Source: Bacteroidia bacterium (lineage in GTDB: Bacteria > Bacteroidota > Bacteroidia > J057). From it: a stretch of 64,000 nucleotides of DNA. Position numbers and translations under genes: made by a program. Positions 1 to 8,900 of the stretch are shown in pieces. How positions within the stretch are numbered: position 1 is the stretch's first letter; each line of letters begins with the position of its first letter. The DNA lies in contig JAWKNO010000003.1 in NCBI GenBank assembly GCA_041391665.1, forward strand, positions 124,001 to 188,000, written 5' to 3'. The notes under the pieces are model-generated. The model ran no database searches and was not told where the DNA came from. It saw nothing but the letters and a program-made list of their open reading frames with translations.

Positions 1-967
1 CTGCCCGGATAGCGATTTGTGCGGTTTCACCATCTCGTATTTCCCCAACCATAATAATATCGGGGTCCTGGCGGAGAAATGCCCTCAACGTACGCCCAAA
101 GCTCAGCCCGATGTCATCGCGAACCTGCACCTGATTTATCCCGGAAAGATTATATTCTACAGGATCTTCGACCGTCAGGATATTTTTGTTGGGACGATTG
201 AGGTGGTTGAGGGTGGCATACAGCGTCGTTGTTTTTCCGCTTCCGGTGGGACCGGTGATAAGAATGATTCCATTTGGGCGGGAGATGGCCTGCCTGAACC
301 GCTGTTCTTCTGCCTGGCCAAGGTTAAGCCGCGCGATATCCAGATGCTCCTGAGACCGAACCAGAAGCCGGAGAACCGCCTTCTCACCATATTTACCGGG
401 AAGGGTAGAAACCCTCACATCGACGGGACCTGTGGCAGAATCAATTTTTATCCTGCCATCCTGTGGCAGCCTTCGTTCGGAAATATCGAGATCTGCCATT
501 ATTTTTATCCGGCTGATCAGGGCATTATAGCGGGGGAGAGAGATCTCATACTTTTCGACGAGCTGCCCTTCCCAGCGAAAGCGGATGCGGGCCTCAGACT
601 CGTAGCGCTCGAAGTGAATATCACTGGCTTTTTGCCTGATAGCTTCATCCACCGTACGGTTGATGAAGCGAATCACATCAGACGATTCGTCTGATTCTGA
701 AAATGCAACATTTGCCCCGGCAATTCCCGTCCGGGGATAGACAGAAGCCAGCATATCATTGAGCTTTTCGGGAGAGATTTCCGTAAAATCCAGGGACTTA
801 CCCAATAGCAAGTGAGCCTGGACAAGGTGATCTTTTGAACGGGTATCGCCGATAACAGAAATCATATCCGGTCCAACCTTCACCGGTACCAGGCGAAAAA
901 AATGAGCCTCTTCCGCCTTCAACAGGCCAACGGCCCGAAAATCGATTTCGAAAGTTTGTGTTTTCAT
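1..967 (-). CDS. gspE: GspE/PilB-type secretion ATPase (3' end beyond window)
   Basis: Cytoplasmic hexameric ATPase expected to power pseudopilus assembly. 322 codons are visible and the frame is still open at base 1, so the C-terminus lies outside the window. The Walker A motif GPTGSGKTT is at about residues 239-247, followed by the Asp box (VEDPVEY) and a Walker B region ending IIMVGEIRDGETAQIAIRA at the window edge. The N-terminal ~100 residues resemble the T2SSE N-domain, and the central part has the DIHFERYESEARIRFR signature of GspE/PilB. The start ATG (965-967) overlaps the stop of the prepilin peptidase gene by 4 nt (ATGA), which suggests translational coupling. It is the last visible gene of a minus-strand pseudopilin operon. 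GspE and PilB cannot be told apart without the zinc-binding CM domain, which would be downstream. Confidence 0.93.
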   Translation of the reverse strand, partial: MKTQTFEIDFRAVGLLKAEEAHFFRLVPVKVGPDMISVIGDTRSKDHLVQAHLLLGKSLDFTEISPEKLNDMLASVYPRTGIAGANVAFSESDESSDVIRFINRTVDEAIRQKASDIHFERYESEARIRFRWEGQLVEKYEISLPRYNALISRIKIMADLDISERRLPQDGRIKIDSATGPVDVRVSTLPGKYGEKAVLRLLVRSQEHLDIARLNLGQAEEQRFRQAISRPNGIILITGPTGSGKTTTLYATLNHLNRPNKNILTVEDPVEYNLSGINQVQVRDDIGLSFGRTLRAFLRQDPDIIMVGEIRDGETAQIAIRA

Positions 968-1455
968 GAGTACAAATAAATTTTGGCCAGATAGTAATGC
1001 CAGAAAGGCATAAAAACAGAAAAGGTAATACCAAGAATGCCTGCCAGGGGAATCGGGTAGGTTTTTGGGATAAGGCCGGTCATTCTTCCGATAAGAAAAA
1101 AGACACTCAGAAAAAAGGTATTTACGCTGTAAAAGAGGAGAAACCAGAAAGGTTTGAACCATATTCCCAGTATCATGAGAAAAATCACGTCTCCCCACCC
1201 CATTTTTACATCCATCACTTTCTCCGTCCCTCTGACCCTGTAAACAACCCATACTACGCCCAGTATGGTTGCCAAAAAGGCCAGATTGATCATCCAGTCT
1301 CCCGCAAAACCCCACCCGTCTTCGTTACAGCGGTAACAGACGCCTCCCAGGGCAAGTAGCCCGAGGGGAAGGATATGTATTTCCCGGTAACGAAAATCCT
1401 GCCAGGCAGTAAGCAGGCAGTTGCCCGCTCCCAGTGTTAAGAAAAATATAGTCAT
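964..1455 (-). CDS. A24-family prepilin peptidase, short form
   Basis: Inner-membrane aspartic protease expected to cleave the leader peptides of the pseudopilins in this operon. The 163 residues are mostly hydrophobic, with about five or six membrane segments. Both catalytic aspartates of the A24 family are visible: WQDFRYREI near residue 19 (D-x3-R-x-I) and the GWGD motif near residue 88. The N-terminal cysteine-rich methylase domain of full-length PilD/GspO is absent, so it resembles the short TadV/CpaA type and may not N-methylate. It overlaps gspE by 4 nt and lies 29 nt after the major pseudopilin gene. The GxGD motif and context make the assignment firm; substrate choice is inferred. 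Confidence 0.88.
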   Translation of the reverse strand: MTIFFLTLGAGNCLLTAWQDFRYREIHILPLGLLALGGVCYRCNEDGWGFAGDWMINLAFLATILGVVWVVYRVRGTEKVMDVKMGWGDVIFLMILGIWFKPFWFLLFYSVNTFFLSVFFLIGRMTGLIPKTYPIPLAGILGITFSVFMPFWHYYLAKIYLYS

Positions 1456-1484
1456 TATTGAGTTAAATCATTGTCGCGCTCTGC

Positions 1485-1892
1485 TCAGTCTGGTATAAGT
1501 TCTTTGGGAGTTCCGCTTTTGTCGATTTCCCAGACATTGTACTTGCCGTCTCCATCAAAATCTGTAACGGCAGTAGCCCGGGCCATAAAGTTTTCCCGGT
1601 CTGCTTGTACTATTTCCAGCAGATAGTGGGCGTTTCCGTTGTGTTCCGTCGCCAATGTTGCCTGCTCAAATCCTATGGTCTGTAAGTCAGCGCTATATTG
1701 AAGATTGGTCATGTAATGATTTTCCTGCAATTCTGCCAGATGCCGCAGGTTGGTGCGCGCTTCCATGGCGTAAGTGCGGGAAATAATAGGTTTTAATACC
1801 GGAAAGGCGAGTAACAGGAGGATTCCCAATATCGCCAGGACGACGAGCAATTCGGTCAGGGTCATCCCTGAAAAACTTTGTTTGATTTTCAT
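1485..1892 (-). CDS. Major pseudopilin, GspG/PilE-like
   Basis: A 135-residue type IV pilin-like protein. It has a short basic leader, then a class III cleavage site G|MTLTELLVVLAILGIL with the invariant Glu5 of the mature chain and a hydrophobic N-terminal helix. The C-terminal part contains DFDGDGKYNVWEID, a calcium-loop-like acidic stretch that fits the GspG/PilE globular domain. It should be processed by the adjacent A24 peptidase and form the main fibre subunit. It lies between gspF (21 nt upstream) and the peptidase gene. Whether the fibre is a secretion pseudopilus or a surface pilus cannot be decided from this window. Confidence 0.9.
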   Translation of the reverse strand: MKIKQSFSGMTLTELLVVLAILGILLLLAFPVLKPIISRTYAMEARTNLRHLAELQENHYMTNLQYSADLQTIGFEQATLATEHNGNAHYLLEIVQADRENFMARATAVTDFDGDGKYNVWEIDKSGTPKELIPD

Positions 1893-1913
1893 GATTGTTG
1901 TATGTTTAAATAA

Positions 1914-3056
1914 TCAGCCAATGGCATTCCCCAGCTCAAACATTGGCAGGTACATCGCAACCAATATCCATGCGACCATTCCACCTAGCACCACGATCAG
2001 CAGGGGTTCTATAAATTGAGTGAGTTGCTGAATTACCCTCTCAGTTTCTTCTTCCATAGTCATTGCCAGCTGGTTCATCATCTCATCCAGCCGAGCCGTT
2101 TGCTCTCCTACTCTGATAATCTGTACAAAAAAAACGGGAAAAACATGGGTTTGCCGAACCGCATCGTACAAAGTACCGCCCTCCACAACGACCTTTCGGA
2201 TATTTTGCGCTGCCTGCTGAATCGGGTAATAAGACATCATTTCTCCGGTCAGAAACAGTGCCTGGTCAAGAGAAACTTTGGCTGAAAGGAGCATACCCAG
2301 ACTGTAGGCAAACCGCGAAAGATGTAATTTCAGGATCAGACTTCCCAACAAAGGGATTTGCCCAGAAGCAGCTGCGGAAAGTTTTTTCATCCATAACTTT
2401 TCCCGAAGAAAAAATCCACACAAGCCCGCTATAGCTGCTGCGACAAACAGCAGCCATCCGCCTGATCCGAAAAAACCAGCAATGTTTATTACCCATTCTG
2501 TAATAGCGGGAAGTTTTGCATCAAACTGCCTGAAAATATCCCGAAACATGGGCACAACGAAAGCCAGCATAAAGGACAAGACAAGGAAAGAAATACCTAC
2601 AACCGCAGCAGGATAGGAAAGTGCCTGAATAATTTTCCGGCGAAGCTTGACCTTTTTGTCAAAAAAAATCGCCAGATTATCCAGCACTTCCACCATCCGC
2701 CCGGTTTGTTCTCCCATATGGAGACTGTGCACTTCAAAAGAACTAAACACTTTTGCCTGAGCTTCCAGGCTGGAAGACAGGGGTTTTCCGCCCGCAAGCT
2801 CGTCGCAAATATGGGTAAGTATCTGCCGGATATCTTTCGTGGATGCTTGTTCTGCTACAACCGTTATGCTATCCATAATCCCCAGGCCTGATCGCAGCAA
2901 AATCGCCAGCAGGTGATAAATGCGCTGCTTTTCTGAAAGGGAAATGGCCGGGCCAAGCCTCATTTCCCATTCGCTAAAAGACCGGACCGGGGTATTTTGC
3001 GGAGCAGAAATTCCGGTGTTTTTTCGCGGCAGGTGACTTAGATACAGAGGTTTCAT
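1914..3056 (-). CDS. gspF: GspF/PilC-type inner-membrane platform protein
   Basis: Polytopic inner-membrane protein of 380 residues that would form the platform connecting GspE to the pseudopilus. Two tandem T2SSF repeats are visible: the first begins near SLSEKQRIYHLLAILLRSG, and the second around LSRFAYSLGMLLSAKVSLDQA. Each ends in a hydrophobic segment (FLVLSFMLAFVVPMF and LIVVLGGMVAWILVAMYLPMF), the latter being the conserved C-terminal helix ending in the family's typical MY-PMF motif. Length is close to the family's ~400. The start ATG overlaps the stop of the upstream pseudopilin gene by 4 nt, indicating one operon. Confidence 0.93.
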   Translation of the reverse strand: MKPLYLSHLPRKNTGISAPQNTPVRSFSEWEMRLGPAISLSEKQRIYHLLAILLRSGLGIMDSITVVAEQASTKDIRQILTHICDELAGGKPLSSSLEAQAKVFSSFEVHSLHMGEQTGRMVEVLDNLAIFFDKKVKLRRKIIQALSYPAAVVGISFLVLSFMLAFVVPMFRDIFRQFDAKLPAITEWVINIAGFFGSGGWLLFVAAAIAGLCGFFLREKLWMKKLSAAASGQIPLLGSLILKLHLSRFAYSLGMLLSAKVSLDQALFLTGEMMSYYPIQQAAQNIRKVVVEGGTLYDAVRQTHVFPVFFVQIIRVGEQTARLDEMMNQLAMTMEEETERVIQQLTQFIEPLLIVVLGGMVAWILVAMYLPMFELGNAIG

Positions 3057-3508
3057 TTTCTTACCGCTATGCTTCGTTCCGGAAGTAAAAACATCTGAAA
3101 AAACAATCGACCGGAGTCAGAGATTATCATTTCTCCGGCCATTCCCTCTCTTGCCTGAACTCCGCGCAAAGTATCTGTTCGCTCCCCTTCTTTCCTGATC
3201 AATACCGAATCGCCTAATAGGTAATAGATAAGAGGCAATCCCTGCACATCATTCAGAACCAGGACCAGCTCGTCCCCCGTTTGCTTACCTGCAAAATCGA
3301 CAGCGTGCCAGAAATCATAGGAAGCCTGGCTGACAATCCTGCTTAAGTCCAGAGATTTCAGCATAGTTGCATGGTAGTTTTTGCTGCTTTTGTCAAAGGT
3401 CTGCATGATCTGGTGCCCAAATAAAATGAGCAGCCCGGTCAGGGTCATGGCGACCATCATTTCCAGAAGGGTAAACGCGTACAGATTGGGTTTCAAAATA
3501 GTTTTCAT
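3053..3508 (-). CDS. Minor pseudopilin (GspJ/PilW-like)
   Basis: A 151-residue protein with a prepilin N-terminus: a basic leader, then A|FTLLEMMVAMTLTGLLILFG with Glu at mature position 5. The residue before the cut is Ala rather than the usual Gly, which some minor pseudopilins tolerate. The rest is a small globular domain without other recognisable motifs. Position between a second minor pseudopilin and gspF, and its size, suggest a tip subunit of GspJ/I type. Its start lies inside the annotated 3' end of the preceding pseudopilin gene (see that entry). Confidence 0.8.
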   Translation of the reverse strand: MKTILKPNLYAFTLLEMMVAMTLTGLLILFGHQIMQTFDKSSKNYHATMLKSLDLSRIVSQASYDFWHAVDFAGKQTGDELVLVLNDVQGLPLIYYLLGDSVLIRKEGERTDTLRGVQAREGMAGEMIISDSGRLFFQMFLLPERSIAVRK

Positions 3509-3866
3509 GGTTACAAAGTCTTAATGTGGTGATGATTGTGCGTGTTTCCAGCAAGCGGTTTTTGTAGTGACAGCTAACAGTAATTTCAAATAATGGAGGT
3601 TGAGCAGATAAAGGCGTGACTTTACAACTAAGGACTCTACCATCAATGGGGTATTCATGTTCAATATTATTGCAGGTCAGCACCTGATACAAGGCCTGTC
3701 GCACCAGCATCTGGGTGTGAAACTGTTCGGCGGGCGCATATATTCCGGTGATCTGGCGGAAGGCGACCCATCCGCCGGAGAAAGCGATTGACAAAACAGA
3801 GAGCCCTACGATCACTTCCAGTAGAGAACTTCCCTTGAGCCGGTGAGGTAATATTCGTTTTTCCAC
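3393..3866 (-). CDS. Minor pseudopilin (GspI/PilV-like) with unusual 3' overlap
   Basis: Prepilin-like protein with the cleavage site G|SSLLEVIVGLSVLSIAF. I chose the GTG at 3864-3866, immediately after the stop of the upstream gene, because it gives a normal short leader (MEKRILPHRLKG). An ATG at 3905 would add 13 residues and overlap the upstream gene by 38 nt. The reading frame runs on to 3393 and overlaps the next pseudopilin gene by 116 nt. The +1 frame has a TAA directly before the downstream ATG, near 3510, so the last ~40 codons may reflect a recent frameshift or a sequence error rather than native protein. Confidence 0.75.
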   Translation of the reverse strand: MEKRILPHRLKGSSLLEVIVGLSVLSIAFSGGWVAFRQITGIYAPAEQFHTQMLVRQALYQVLTCNNIEHEYPIDGRVLSCKVTPLSAQPPLFEITVSCHYKNRLLETRTIITTLRLCNHENYFETQSVRVYPSGNDGRHDPDRAAHFIWAPDHADL

Positions 3867-3867
3867 C

Positions 3868-5109
3868 TTACAGCCACTCAATGATTTTGAGCCATCCGCC
3901 TGCATCTGTGATTGCTCCGGAAAACTCAGGGGAAAGTTCTCCCAGGTTTATTTCGGCGTCCATCAGGTAGTTAAAATATACGGTTGCAGGTGTTTTCAGC
4001 AGGAAATTGCCTGCAATCACTCTGCCATTTACCTTTCCCCTAAGGTCGAGGTTATGATGGATTTTTACGAGCCCATACACCGTAGAACCGGGGTTGATCA
4101 AAACATAGTCATCGGCATTACGGGGAATAACGGTTTCTCCAGGGTCGAAGAGGAGTTCACCTTCAAGAATCGCACCCGTATCCAGTGTCATATATACCGG
4201 AGTAACATCGGTTTTTATCACACCCACGACAGAAGGATAATGAAGGTGGACATTGGCCTCAACCTCTACAGTATCTGTGGCAAATGCCTGAACTCGCCCG
4301 GAGAAGCCCTTCTGAATTACAATCTTGCGGGCAAAAAGCAGGCAATGCTCCAGCTCCGCTGTGGCTGAAACTACGATTTGGTTTGCGGAGATGATGCGGC
4401 ATTTTCCGGATAGAGCTACTTCATCCAGAACCACCGACTGCTTTTCGACGATTTCCAATCCCTCCCCTTCCCAGGGTTGTACTGCTTGTATATGTTTTAG
4501 TTGCAGCACACCGGGAAGGGGGAAAGGAAGATTTTGCAGAATATTTTTCAAAGGTTCGACCGCATTTTCGGATATAACCGGATGACTGTTTGTGCTTGAT
4601 TGAAAGATTTTTCCGTACACCATTTGGTCTCCCGAATAAACCCTGTTCCCTACCCTTCCGGAGTGAATGTCTGTCCGTCCCAAAATTGCATCGCCCATGA
4701 TTCGTGTATCTCCCGTGACTGTCAATGGCTGGCTGACTCCATTCATTATCAGGGCGGCAGGCGACGCAGCGATGGATTGCCCGGCAAGGCAGGAGCGGCG
4801 CTCCCGAAATCGAGCAAAAACCCCTTCTCCGTGTATCAGTCTCAACAACCCCCAATCTTCGGCAGAAGCATAAAAGCTGTCTCTTGTTGATTCAAAAAGT
4901 TCAACCGCATAGGTTTCTTCCCGGGCAGGATTTTGACTCATCAGCCAGGCCATACCCGATCGAAGGTTTTCCATTGCCCGTTCTTCTGCATATCGGCCAT
5001 GTAGTATTTGGCGGTAATGGTCATTGACGGCAAGAATACTGCCCAGCATAGTTGCAATCACCAAAGAAATGGTCATCGCATAAGCCATTGTACTACCGGA
5101 AAATTTCAT
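3868..5109 (-). CDS. Pseudopilin-headed protein with bactofilin-like beta-helix region
   Basis: A 413-residue protein placed where gspK/pilX would be in the operon. The N-terminus (G-STMAYAMTISLVIATMLGSIL) looks like a prepilin or single-pass helix, but the position-5 Glu is missing, as in GspK, and the leader is very short. After a helical region of ~100 residues, residues ~170-400 consist of short repeating hydrophobic strands (for example VVLDEVALSGKCRIIS, VYGLVKIHHNLDLRGKVNG) that look like a right-handed beta-helix of the bactofilin/polymer-forming type. It starts 4 nt inside the end of the upstream gene. The fold is inferred from the pattern; I do not recognise a named family. Confidence 0.6.
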   Translation of the reverse strand: MKFSGSTMAYAMTISLVIATMLGSILAVNDHYRQILHGRYAEERAMENLRSGMAWLMSQNPAREETYAVELFESTRDSFYASAEDWGLLRLIHGEGVFARFRERRSCLAGQSIAASPAALIMNGVSQPLTVTGDTRIMGDAILGRTDIHSGRVGNRVYSGDQMVYGKIFQSSTNSHPVISENAVEPLKNILQNLPFPLPGVLQLKHIQAVQPWEGEGLEIVEKQSVVLDEVALSGKCRIISANQIVVSATAELEHCLLFARKIVIQKGFSGRVQAFATDTVEVEANVHLHYPSVVGVIKTDVTPVYMTLDTGAILEGELLFDPGETVIPRNADDYVLINPGSTVYGLVKIHHNLDLRGKVNGRVIAGNFLLKTPATVYFNYLMDAEINLGELSPEFSGAITDAGGWLKIIEWL

Positions 5110-5603
5110 GGATATATGGTTAACAGGTTTTGTTTTTTTATTGTCATAGACTGACTACCTGTGCCCAGTCTGACAAAGTCAGGGGTAAGTTTGCTGATAA
5201 GAAACCCTTTGAGGGTATCGCCTTCGCGAATCATCCTGTTTCGACCGCTTACGGCAACTACTCCGGTAAGGGAAACTTCTGTGTTATGGCTTACCCCGCC
5301 GAGATATGCGATATCTGGAATTGAAGGCGGCGGCGGAACTGGTTTTTGGGGGAATAATTGGGGTTGTAAGGAAGTGATACCGGAAACTTTGCGGGCATCA
5401 AAACCAGCAAAAGGATCGCCATAGTTTAAAAGCAGTTCAGGGTTTTTACCAAACTCTATGACAGGAACGATGGTCAGATCTTCCTCATGTGTGAGCACAG
5501 GGCCATCGTTTAGCTGCAAGCCATCTGCAAAGCGGAAAACAACCCCGGCCCAAATGCTAAGCACAACTGGGCCCAGCAAGCGATTGCTGAATACATGTTT
5601 CAT
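5106..5603 (-). CDS. GspC/PilP-like periplasmic linker protein
   Basis: 165 residues with an N-terminal hydrophobic anchor (GPVVLSIWAGVVF), a proline-rich linker (PQKPVPPPPSIPD) and a C-terminal beta-domain. In the latter, VVAVSGRNRMIREGDTLKGF followed by ISKLTPDFVRL resembles the homology region of GspC and the PilP domain, which contact the secretin. It is the first gene of the minus-strand pseudopilin operon and overlaps the next gene by 4 nt. No secretin, GspL or GspM gene is in view, so they may lie beyond base 1. The assignment rests on architecture and context rather than strong motif identity. Confidence 0.65.
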   Translation of the reverse strand: MKHVFSNRLLGPVVLSIWAGVVFRFADGLQLNDGPVLTHEEDLTIVPVIEFGKNPELLLNYGDPFAGFDARKVSGITSLQPQLFPQKPVPPPPSIPDIAYLGGVSHNTEVSLTGVVAVSGRNRMIREGDTLKGFLISKLTPDFVRLGTGSQSMTIKKQNLLTIYP

Positions 5604-5629
5604 GATTGTGTTTTTGGTGGTGCTTGTAA

Positions 5630-5684
5630 ATGAAAGAAAATGTGGCCATTCCGAATAACTTCTCAGTATCCGGAATGACCACCG
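5630..5684 (-). terminator. Rho-independent terminator after the RHS operon
   Basis: Inverted repeat formed by GTGGCCATTCCG at about 5642-5653 and CGGAATGACCAC at about 5671-5682, with a ~17-nt loop. Read on the minus strand the stem is followed by TTTTCTTTC. It lies between the stop of the 94-residue ORF and the start of the pseudopilin operon, so it should end RHS-locus transcription. Confidence 0.7.
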
Positions 5685-5690
5685 GATGGA

Positions 5691-5975
5691 CTATATACTA
5701 TCCCTGATCAGTTGAACAATCTCTCTGAGTTTTGCTTCAACCGGAGGATCGTAACGCTTGTGAAAATGATTCCAGCGCCGTTGCTCCGTATAAAGGATAC
5801 ACCGCAACTCAGGCAAAGACAATGAGGGAAGATCACTTTCCAGATTTAGATCCATTCCTGCCTTGCCCACTTCCGATACATCAAAAGTAAGCGCAAAGGA
5901 ATCGATTAAATCAATTTTTGCTGTTGGTTTTGGAACGTCTTCCAACCGTAGATCATCTGAATGAATAGTACTCAT
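5691..5975 (-). CDS. 94-residue protein downstream of RHS toxin, candidate immunity protein
   Basis: I do not recognise a family. The protein is soluble, with no signal peptide or membrane segment. It has an acidic N-terminal half (SDDLRLEDVP, DLNLESDLPSLS) and a basic, aromatic C-terminal helix (LRCILYTEQRRWNHFHKRYD). Its start lies 12 nt after the stop of the RHS gene on the same strand and a terminator follows it, so it is almost certainly co-transcribed. In polymorphic toxin loci the gene directly after the toxin tip normally encodes the cognate immunity protein. That role is inferred from position and the cytoplasmic look of the protein only. Confidence 0.6.
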   Translation of the reverse strand: MSTIHSDDLRLEDVPKPTAKIDLIDSFALTFDVSEVGKAGMDLNLESDLPSLSLPELRCILYTEQRRWNHFHKRYDPPVEAKLREIVQLIRDSI

Positions 5976-5987
5976 AACTGAAAATTA

Positions 5988-8900
5988 TTAAGGATTTACA
6001 AATTCACTAAGTCGAATATAATTAGGAACAAGATACTCTGCTTCACTTTGGCCAGTTGGGATTGAATAATTATTGTAAGGATTTTTTATTACCCGACTTT
6101 CAGGGATTCTCAGAACGTGAACCGTTCCTTTTGGGCCAGCAAAATACCGAGCAACTTCCGGATCATCTGTCAAAGATATTAATGGCGATTTGGGATTAAA
6201 ACTATTTTCAGCATGTGCTTTCATGAGGTCGTCGAGATTACTGTTTTCTATGATTTTCTGAGAGTGCAGATATCCCCCGTCCTTTGCTGCATAAGACTTA
6301 ATTACCCGCGAGGGAGTCGCATCACCCCGATAGAGAATCAGAAATCGCTCCGTGACCGTCTCGGTCTCAGCTGCCAGCGGCACAGATACCCTGGCTTTAC
6401 CCAACGGGGACAGCGCTTTTGCACCTACGACAGTCTCTATTACAAAAAACGTGAATTTTCCATGCGCTGTGCCTGCTACTTTAGGATCTGAGCTATTAAG
6501 ATCCTTAAAGGTATTCACCACACGATCTTTGATTTGGGTCGCAACACCTGCCGGATCCTGATACAGTTCATAGCCAAATTGTGCCACACCTTTTACCATC
6601 TGATATTGCCCTTCAGGCGTTCCTGATTTTAGCAATTCTACCAGCGCTTCCAGGATAGACACATCGCTATACATATTTGCCGCTATATTATCATAGATCG
6701 ACATGTTGGGGTTGACATAAATAGCCTCCAGGCCATCGAGGTCCATAGCCTGAACAGGAGTATTTTCGGCGTACTGATAAGTAGTCAGGTAGGTAAATTT
6801 ATCGGCCAGAGGATCGACACTTACAAAGCGTCCGATATCTGGCATATACCATCTGAAACCATAGTCATACCAGTCTATATTCAGATCAGAGGTCAGTTCT
6901 TTCCCATTAAACCGGAGTCCGTTTTCTACCCCACTTTGATAAGATTTTCCGCCCATGCGCATACCAAAGGGATAGTAATGATCTTCCTGCACAATCACCC
7001 AATCGATAACATTATCTGGCCGAAAGCTCACCCTTACATTGCCCAGGTGATCGGTCAGGTTATACTGATATTCAAAGGCAGACTGATTGACAAAATTTAC
7101 CCGCCCCTCTTTGTGGGTAAAAAAGAGAAGTTCCTGATTCTGGTAAAAAAACCCGTTGACATAATCTTCATTTGTCGTCGTGCCGGCAATGACTTTCTTG
7201 CGGAGTTTATTTCCTCCGGCATCGTACACAAATTCGACGCGGCTTCCGTTACTATACTGTATTTTGACAGGTTTACTCAGGTGGTTGTAGGTGATGGAAA
7301 TCCCCTTATTGTTGTCGGTAATAATATTGCCGCCAGCGTCGTAGAAATAGTCTGTTGTGGTAGGATTTCCATCGTAAAAATGGTCAATCCCGAGACTGGA
7401 AAAGGACGAAGTAATCTTGTCTTTTACCTTTGTAACCGTATTGCCGGTATAGGTATAGGTCAGGTCATCGATGAGGCCATACGAAGATGTTCCCGTTTTT
7501 CCTTTTCGTTTCAGCTTCTGGATATTGCCATTGAGATCATAGGAAATGTCATTGACAGAGTAGCGGTTAAGCTGTTCATTCCATACACCATTGGCACCTT
7601 CTACTGCAAACCACGCATCCTTCAGCCTGGCCATTTCATCGTATTGAAAGCCGTACCCCTTGACATCACAATCTGAAGCAGTCTGCCAGACGATCCCCGA
7701 GATATTACCTGTGTATTGTGCAACTGCGGTAGCGTTCAGCGCGGTAAAGCCCGAGTTGTGATACAACTTCATACCAAAGATATCTTCCGTATTGTCGTCC
7801 CCAAAAATGTTGGACAGTTCCTGTGTACCCACATTTACAAGTTCACCTCCGGGCCCTTCAGCCGTACCGGTAACACTGCACTGCGGATTGATCTGGTTGA
7901 TATCTGTCAGCCAGTTGCGGATATTGTAAGCGTAGTCTATCGACTGAGTAAAGGAGTTGCCCTGATTGGTTGAATGAAGATTTTTTTCTGACAACCTGCC
8001 CAAAGCATCATATTCCAGAGAAGAAATCATTACCGGCGTATCTTTGACGCCATCGAGTTCATTGGTCTGAGTATTGGTGAGCTCTCTTCCCCGGTGGTCG
8101 AAAGTAAAGTCATTGATGACCGCATAGTTTCTGTTTTCATCGGTATGCCTGTGTACTTTCCGCAGCGCATTTCCGTTGAAATCATACTTGCGGGTCAACA
8201 ATTCTACTCCCCCGATATGGTTTTCTGTAATGACCTGAATGTCACGGCCTCTGTCGTCGTAGAATATTGCCGACAACATACTATCGGGCATGTCGGTGTC
8301 CTTGTTGAGTATCCAGGTCCGAGTGCCGGTTTTCTGTCCTGCTACTCTTCTAAACGGATCATTATCAGGAACTTCAGGCTCAAACGTATATACCTTATCG
8401 GGGATACCATCGAGATTAAAATCGTAATGATCGTACCACGTGACAGTATGCATCTCCTTTACGACCTGAGGAAAAGCCTGATTTGAATAGCCCTGAAACT
8501 GATCAAAGTTGAGTGGAGATCGGGATTCAAACGGTTTAAGCTGGCCATTTTCAAATCCGGTACGAATGGAAGCCTGAAGTTGATCGCGGGTTTGGTTGGC
8601 TGTATTCTGAAAAATACCCGTCATCACCGGTCGGCCCAGATGATCATATTTGGTAAATGTCCAGTACTGGGCATTTTGAGCGCGGAGCGCGCCATCCTGA
8701 GAAAGCACGAGTTGGTCAAGCGGATCATAGACAAAATATTTCCAACCGGCGCCCGGTACCTTTTGCGCGATCATGCGCCCTTTTTCATCATACTGGCAGG
8801 AGAAGGCGAAATTGGAAATGATGGAGTTGGCGTAAATATTGCCACCATTTGTGAGTACGGTTTTCATTCCTTCAGGCTGAATTACGATTCGCAGCCGGCC

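Noticed and set aside
6936..7676. 246-codon plus-strand open frame opposite the RHS gene
   Set aside because: Shadow of the RHS coding strand; no start context, no family-like motifs, and the RHS frame explains the codon pattern.
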